Assembly: GCA_903915555.1 (NCBI GenBank)
Contig: CAIWTL010000147.1
Span: 1 to 9,969, forward strand
Source: an uncultured Micrococcales bacterium
GTDB lineage: Bacteria; Actinomycetota; Actinomycetes; S36-B12; GCA-2699445
Reading direction: 5' to 3'
DNA: 9,969 bases
Positions 6,953-9,969 of this stretch are shown piece by piece. Made by a program: the position numbers and the translations under genes. Positions within the stretch are counted from its first letter, which is position 1. Each line of letters starts with the position of its first letter. The notes under the pieces were generated by a model. The model was given only the letters and a program-made list of their open reading frames with translations. It searched no databases and had not been told where the DNA came from.

Positions 6953-8047
6953 TCAGGGGCGCTCGACGGCGTCCGCGAGCAGTGTCGCGATCAACTCCGG
7001 GTACGTCACACCGGTGGCCTGCCACATGCGTGGATACATCGAGATCGGCGTGAAACCGGGCATCGTGTTGACCTCGTTGACGACGAGTCCCTGGGCGGCG
7101 TCGAGGAAGAAGTCGACCCGGGCGAGGCCCCGGCATCCGAGTGCGTCGAACGCCGCGAGCGCCATCCGCTGGACGGCCTCGGCGACTCCCGGCGGAAGTT
7201 CGGCCGGGACGATCAGATCCGCGCTGTCGTCGAGGTATTTCGCCTCGAAGTCGTAGAACTCGTGGCCTTCCCGGACCTTGATCTCGGCGGGGACACTGGC
7301 CCTGGGCCGACCGTCCGTCCCGACCAGGACCCCGCACTCGATCTCCCGGGCGCCCTCGACGGACGCCTCCACGATGATCCGCGAGTCGTGCCGGGCCGCC
7401 TCCGTGACGGCACGTCCGAGGTGCTCGGGAGCATGCACTTTGCTGACGCCCATACTCGAGCCGGCGCGCGCGGGCTTCACGAAGACAGGCCATCCGAGAC
7501 CGTCGACGACGTCCACGTGGTCGGACGTGTGGACGTCGGAATGCCAGTCGTCGTGGTCGAAGCTGTGCCAACGGCCGGCGGGGATTCCCGCATCGCGCAG
7601 GATCTGTTTGGTGACGGTCTTGTCCATGCACGCCGCCGACGCGAGGATCCCGGACCCGACGTAGGGCAGCCCCGCCAGTTCGAAGAGCCCCTGGATGGCC
7701 CCGTCCTCTCCCTGGGGGCCATGCATCACCGCGAAGGCCACGTCGATGCCCTCGAACCGGCGACCACCGTCGGACTCTTCGAACCAGACCCCCCTGACCC
7801 GCGGGTCGAGGCTCAGAGCAGCAGGAGCGCCCTCGGGTCCGACGACGGGCAGGTCACCGTCCTCGATCACCATGCGTTCCGGGCGGCCATGGTGGGCCAC
7901 CCACGCGCCTTCCGGGGTGATACCGACCGGAAGGACCTCGAATCGTTCGGTGTCGATGGCGGAGATGACGCTCCCCGCGCTCACGACCGAGATCGAATGC
8001 TCGCTGCTACGGCCACCGAACAGCACCAGTACACGGGTTCGCGACAC
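6953..8047 (-). CDS. ddl: D-alanine--D-alanine ligase
   Basis: This cytosolic ATP-grasp ligase makes the D-Ala-D-Ala dipeptide that ends the peptidoglycan stem. It has 364 residues, typical of the longer actinobacterial Ddl. Motifs are LFGGRSSEHSIS at 9-20, MHGPQGEDG at 108-116, GLPYVGSGILASAACMDK at 126-143, the ATP-grasp segment PVFVKPARAGSSMGVSKV at 187-204, FYDFEAKYLDD at 264-274, and NEVNTMPGFTPISMYP at 324-339. The omega-loop reads AKY. Tyrosine there is the D-Ala-specific residue (Tyr216 of E. coli DdlB), whereas D-lactate-using ligases have Phe, so normal D-Ala-D-Ala specificity is expected. The start is GTG, with AGGG seven bases upstream. It follows the phosphatase by 46 bases. Confidence 0.96.
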   Translation of the reverse strand: MSRTRVLVLFGGRSSEHSISVVSAGSVISAIDTERFEVLPVGITPEGAWVAHHGRPERMVIEDGDLPVVGPEGAPAALSLDPRVRGVWFEESDGGRRFEGIDVAFAVMHGPQGEDGAIQGLFELAGLPYVGSGILASAACMDKTVTKQILRDAGIPAGRWHSFDHDDWHSDVHTSDHVDVVDGLGWPVFVKPARAGSSMGVSKVHAPEHLGRAVTEAARHDSRIIVEASVEGAREIECGVLVGTDGRPRASVPAEIKVREGHEFYDFEAKYLDDSADLIVPAELPPGVAEAVQRMALAAFDALGCRGLARVDFFLDAAQGLVVNEVNTMPGFTPISMYPRMWQATGVTYPELIATLLADAVERP

Positions 8048-8093
8048 CCGGGCACCCTACCGCCTGTCCCTGCTGCACCAGGGACGCCCGCCG

Positions 8094-8687
8094 TCAGAGC
8101 GAGACGGAGTTCCAGATCCTGATCACATGCTGTTCGTGCTCGAAGCCGAGCGCACTGAGAGCTCCGGCATCGAGGGCGAACAGGCGCCCGTCGACCGCCG
8201 GCAGTGCCAGCCAGGTGGCCGTGAGGATGCGCAGGAAGTGGCCGTGCGCCACCAGTGCGACGTCCTGGCCACTCTCGATGATGGGGAGACTGCGCGCGAT
8301 CACGCGGGAGGCCCGCGTCGCCACGTCCTCGGGCTGCTCCCCGGGAGTTTCTCCGGCTGGGATGGGGTCACGCCAGATCGTCCAGTCGGGATCCCCGAGA
8401 TCCTGACGGATGTCCGCGGTGCGACGGCCCTCGTAGGCTCCGTAGTCCCACTCCAGGAGATCCGGGTCGGCCTCACCCGACAGCCCGGCCAGCCGGGCCG
8501 TCTCCTGGGCACGGGACAGCGGACTGACCAGGACCAGCCCGAAGGACCGCCCCGAAAGGTGAGGGGACAACTTGGCGGCGTCGGAACGCCCCTTCTCGGT
8601 CAGGGGCAGATCCGTGCGACCGGTGTGCTGGCCGCTGCGGCTCCACTCGGTCTCGCCATGGCGGACGAGGACGATGACGCCGGGCAT
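8094..8687 (-). CDS. Histidine phosphatase family protein (phosphoglycerate mutase-like fold)
   Basis: This is a 197-residue member of branch 1 of the histidine phosphatase superfamily, which works through a phosphohistidine. The catalytic motif is LVRHGETEWS at 7-16, with nucleophile H10. R59 in SPLSRAQETA, the EWDYGAYEG motif (79-87) and the second histidine H148 in VAHGHFLRIL complete the active site. The EWDYGxYEG and HTGRTDLPLT features resemble the mycobacterial Rv3214 acid phosphatase and the Shb17-type sugar phosphatases more than true 2,3-bisphosphoglycerate-dependent mutases, so the substrate is uncertain. The ATG overlaps the gpsA stop in TGATG, indicating coupling. The frame stays open upstream into gpsA, but the RHG motif needs this short N-terminus. 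Its place between gpsA and ddl suggests constitutive co-expression and does not by itself show a shared pathway. Confidence 0.9.
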   Translation of the reverse strand: MPGVIVLVRHGETEWSRSGQHTGRTDLPLTEKGRSDAAKLSPHLSGRSFGLVLVSPLSRAQETARLAGLSGEADPDLLEWDYGAYEGRRTADIRQDLGDPDWTIWRDPIPAGETPGEQPEDVATRASRVIARSLPIIESGQDVALVAHGHFLRILTATWLALPAVDGRLFALDAGALSALGFEHEQHVIRIWNSVSL

Positions 8688-9697
8688 CAGACGGCCTGGC
8701 CCTGCTCCTCGCGGACAGGCCGGGACATGAGGGCCTCGAGCATCTCGCCGGGATCCATACCGTGGTGCACGACGTTGACCACCTGCTCGGTGATGGGCAT
8801 CTCCACCCCCGCGTCCTTCGCCATCTCGAGGATCGGCAGGCAACTCTTGACACCCTCGCACGTCTGCTTGGTCACGGCGATGGTCTCGTCCACGGTCAGC
8901 CCCTTGCCGAGGTTCTCGCCGAACGTCCGGTTGCGCGACAGCGGGGAACTGCAGGTGGCGATGAGGTCACCGATGCCCGCCAGCCCCAGGAACGTCAGCG
9001 GATTCGCGCCGAGCGCGACACCGAGCCGGGACATCTCCGCCAGACCACGGGTGATGAGCGCAGCCTGGGCATTCTCCCCGAACCCCTTGCCCACGGCCAT
9101 GCCGTTGGCGAGGGCGATGACGTTCTTCACCGCGCCACCGATCTCGGTGCCGACCACATCGGTGGTGAAGTAAGGCCGGAAGTAGCCGTTGGCGGATGCC
9201 ACCTGCAGTTGCTGGGAACGCGCCTCATCGACGCACGCCACAGTCGTGGCAGCCGGCTGCCGTTGGATGATCTCCCGGGCGAGGTTGGGCCCCGACACCA
9301 CCGCGACGCGGTCGATGGGAATGTCGGCGACCTCCGCCAGGACCTGTGACATCCGAAGCTTGGTGCCCTGCTCGATGCCCTTCATGAGGGTCACCAGCAG
9401 CGCATCGGGCTCTATCAGGTCCTTCCACGCGGTGAGGTTCTCCCGCACGGTCTGCGAAGGGATCGCCAGGATGACGATCTCGGCTCCCTCGAGCACCTCA
9501 CGGGGATCGTTCGAGCACGTGAGCGTCGTCGGCAGATCGAGGCCGGGGTGGTACATCTCGTTCCGGTGGTTGTTGTTGATGTCCTCGACCACCTCGGGCT
9601 CACGAGCCCACATCCGAACATCACCCCCGGCGTCGGCCATGATCATCGCGTAGGCGGTTCCCATCGAGCCGCTACCCATCACCGCTACCCGTGCCAT
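8687..9697 (-). CDS. gpsA: Glycerol-3-phosphate dehydrogenase [NAD(P)+]
   Basis: GpsA reduces dihydroxyacetone phosphate to sn-glycerol-3-phosphate, the backbone of phospholipids, in the cytosol. The 336-residue protein starts MARVAVMGSGSMGTAYAMIMADAG, a Rossmann NAD(P) loop at 8-14. It then has LMKGIEQGT at 104-112 (K106), VVSGPNLAREI at 133-143, the catalytic-lysine segment VGTEIGGAVKNVIALANGM at 182-200 (K191), and GLAGIGDLIATCSSPLSRNR at 238-257. The glycine loop has Met at residue 12, where most family members have Trp (GSWGTA). This change should be tolerated, since the glycines are intact. A strong AGGAGG lies four bases before the ATG. It follows the HU-like gene by only 30 bases, with no terminator visible between, and its stop overlaps the phosphatase start. 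Confidence 0.96.
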   Translation of the reverse strand: MARVAVMGSGSMGTAYAMIMADAGGDVRMWAREPEVVEDINNNHRNEMYHPGLDLPTTLTCSNDPREVLEGAEIVILAIPSQTVRENLTAWKDLIEPDALLVTLMKGIEQGTKLRMSQVLAEVADIPIDRVAVVSGPNLAREIIQRQPAATTVACVDEARSQQLQVASANGYFRPYFTTDVVGTEIGGAVKNVIALANGMAVGKGFGENAQAALITRGLAEMSRLGVALGANPLTFLGLAGIGDLIATCSSPLSRNRTFGENLGKGLTVDETIAVTKQTCEGVKSCLPILEMAKDAGVEMPITEQVVNVVHHGMDPGEMLEALMSRPVREEQGQAV

Positions 9698-9701
9698 GCT
9701 T

Positions 9702-9707
9702 CCTCCT
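9702..9707 (-). promoter_or_regulatory. gpsA: Strong ribosome binding site of gpsA
   Basis: AGGAGG on the minus strand is followed by AAGC and the ATG at 9697. It is the best Shine-Dalgarno in the window and occupies most of the 30-base gap after the HU-like stop. Confidence 0.75.
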
Positions 9708-9727
9708 CAGCTGTTGCGTCCAGACTG

Positions 9728-9969
9728 TCAGGCGCGCTTGGCTGTTCGCTTGACGGCGGCGCCACGTGCTGTCGCCTTACGGGCAGGAGCCTTCTTCACC
9801 GCAGCCTTGCGGGCAGGAGCCTTCTTCACCGCAGCCTTCTTGGCGGGAGCCTTCTTCACCGCAGCCTTCTTGGCGGGAGCCTTCTTCACCGCAGCCTTCT
9901 TGGCGGGAGCCTTCTTCGCCGGGGCCTTCTTCACAGGAGCCTTCTTGGCCGTGGTCTTCTTCACCGCAG
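9728..9969 (-). CDS. HU-family (HupB-like) nucleoid protein, C-terminal Lys/Ala/Pro tail (5' end outside window)
   Basis: Seventy-nine residues are visible and consist almost wholly of K, A, P, V and R in ten-residue units of the type KKAAVKKAPA. Such histone H1-like tails, with PAKK repeats, follow the HU fold in actinobacterial HupB and bind DNA non-specifically. HupB also lies near gpsA in mycobacteria. The HU fold itself would lie beyond the right edge and is not seen, so the family call rests on the tail and the position. The frame is open to the window end; a GTG at 9962-9964 is just a Val codon within the repeat and not a likely start. Arginine replaces lysine increasingly toward the C-terminus (KKAPARKATARGAAVKRTAKRA). 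The gap to gpsA is 30 bases. Confidence 0.82.
   Translation of the reverse strand, partial: AVKKTTAKKAPVKKAPAKKAPAKKAAVKKAPAKKAAVKKAPAKKAAVKKAPARKAAVKKAPARKATARGAAVKRTAKRA
9781..9930 (-). repeat. In-frame 30-base tandem repeats within the HU-like tail
   Basis: Five consecutive 30-base units start at 9781, 9811, 9841, 9871 and 9901. Units 9841-9870 and 9871-9900 are identical, 9811-9840 differs at two positions, and the outer units are more diverged. Each unit encodes ten residues, so gain or loss of units keeps the frame and only changes tail length. Confidence 0.9.

Noticed and set aside
8094..8861. A longer phosphatase with 58 extra N-terminal residues
   Set aside because: The extension lies inside gpsA in another frame. 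The RHG motif belongs near the N-terminus, and the ATG at 8687 is coupled to the gpsA stop.
7695..9173. A 492-codon plus-strand open frame lying over ddl, the phosphatase and gpsA
   Set aside because: It is antisense to three genes with full family motifs, and its own translation shows no recognisable domain. Long shadow frames are expected in high-GC coding DNA.
9728..9964. A free-standing 78-residue lysine-rich protein starting at the GTG at 9964
   Set aside because: The frame is open to the window edge, and the GTG is one of the repeat's Val codons. A tail of a larger HU protein explains it better.
1..9969. Mobile element, phage, toxin-antitoxin or defence system
   Set aside because: No transposase, integrase, terminal repeats, toxin-like gene or odd-composition island was found. 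Nearly all sequence is explained by conserved core genes.

Overview
This window is high-GC actinobacterial chromosome carrying core housekeeping genes. Three things point to Actinobacteria. The gene order matches what I recall from mycobacteria and Streptomyces: a nucleoid protein, gpsA, ddl, thiL, rpmB, a DAK2-domain gene, recG, rsmD, coaD and a SepIVA-like coiled-coil gene. There is an HU-type Lys/Ala/Pro-rich tail, and GTG/TTG starts are frequent. I see no mobile element, tRNA, rRNA, CRISPR array, phage gene or defence gene. I did not find a convincing new multi-gene system. The most unusual stretch is non-coding: a hairpin-forming repeat array in front of rpmB.

Layout: two minus-strand gene trains face the same way, with one plus-strand gene between them. 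The right-hand train reads leftward from the window edge: an HU-like protein tail (cut by the edge), gpsA, a histidine phosphatase, ddl and thiL. Gaps are 30, -1, 46 and about 84 bases. thiL runs convergently into rpmB, the only plus-strand gene. rpmB is divergent from the left-hand train: DAK2/FakA-like, recG, rsmD, coaD and a SepIVA-like protein (cut by the left edge). Gaps there are 48, -4, 18 and 43 bases.

Functions: gpsA makes sn-glycerol-3-phosphate for phospholipids. The DAK2 protein resembles FakA, a fatty acid kinase subunit. ddl supplies D-Ala-D-Ala for peptidoglycan. thiL and coaD finish thiamine diphosphate and coenzyme A. recG and the HU-like protein act on DNA, and rsmD and rpmB belong to the ribosome. 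The SepIVA-like protein is probably tied to septation and cell-envelope growth. The region therefore mixes envelope, cofactor, ribosome and DNA-maintenance functions in tightly packed units.

The rpmB/DAK2 intergenic region (about 326 bases) holds two back-to-back TAnnnT elements. One lies seven bases before the DAK2 ATG, as expected for a leaderless message. The other would give rpmB an unusually long leader of about 260 nt, and the repeats lie inside that leader.
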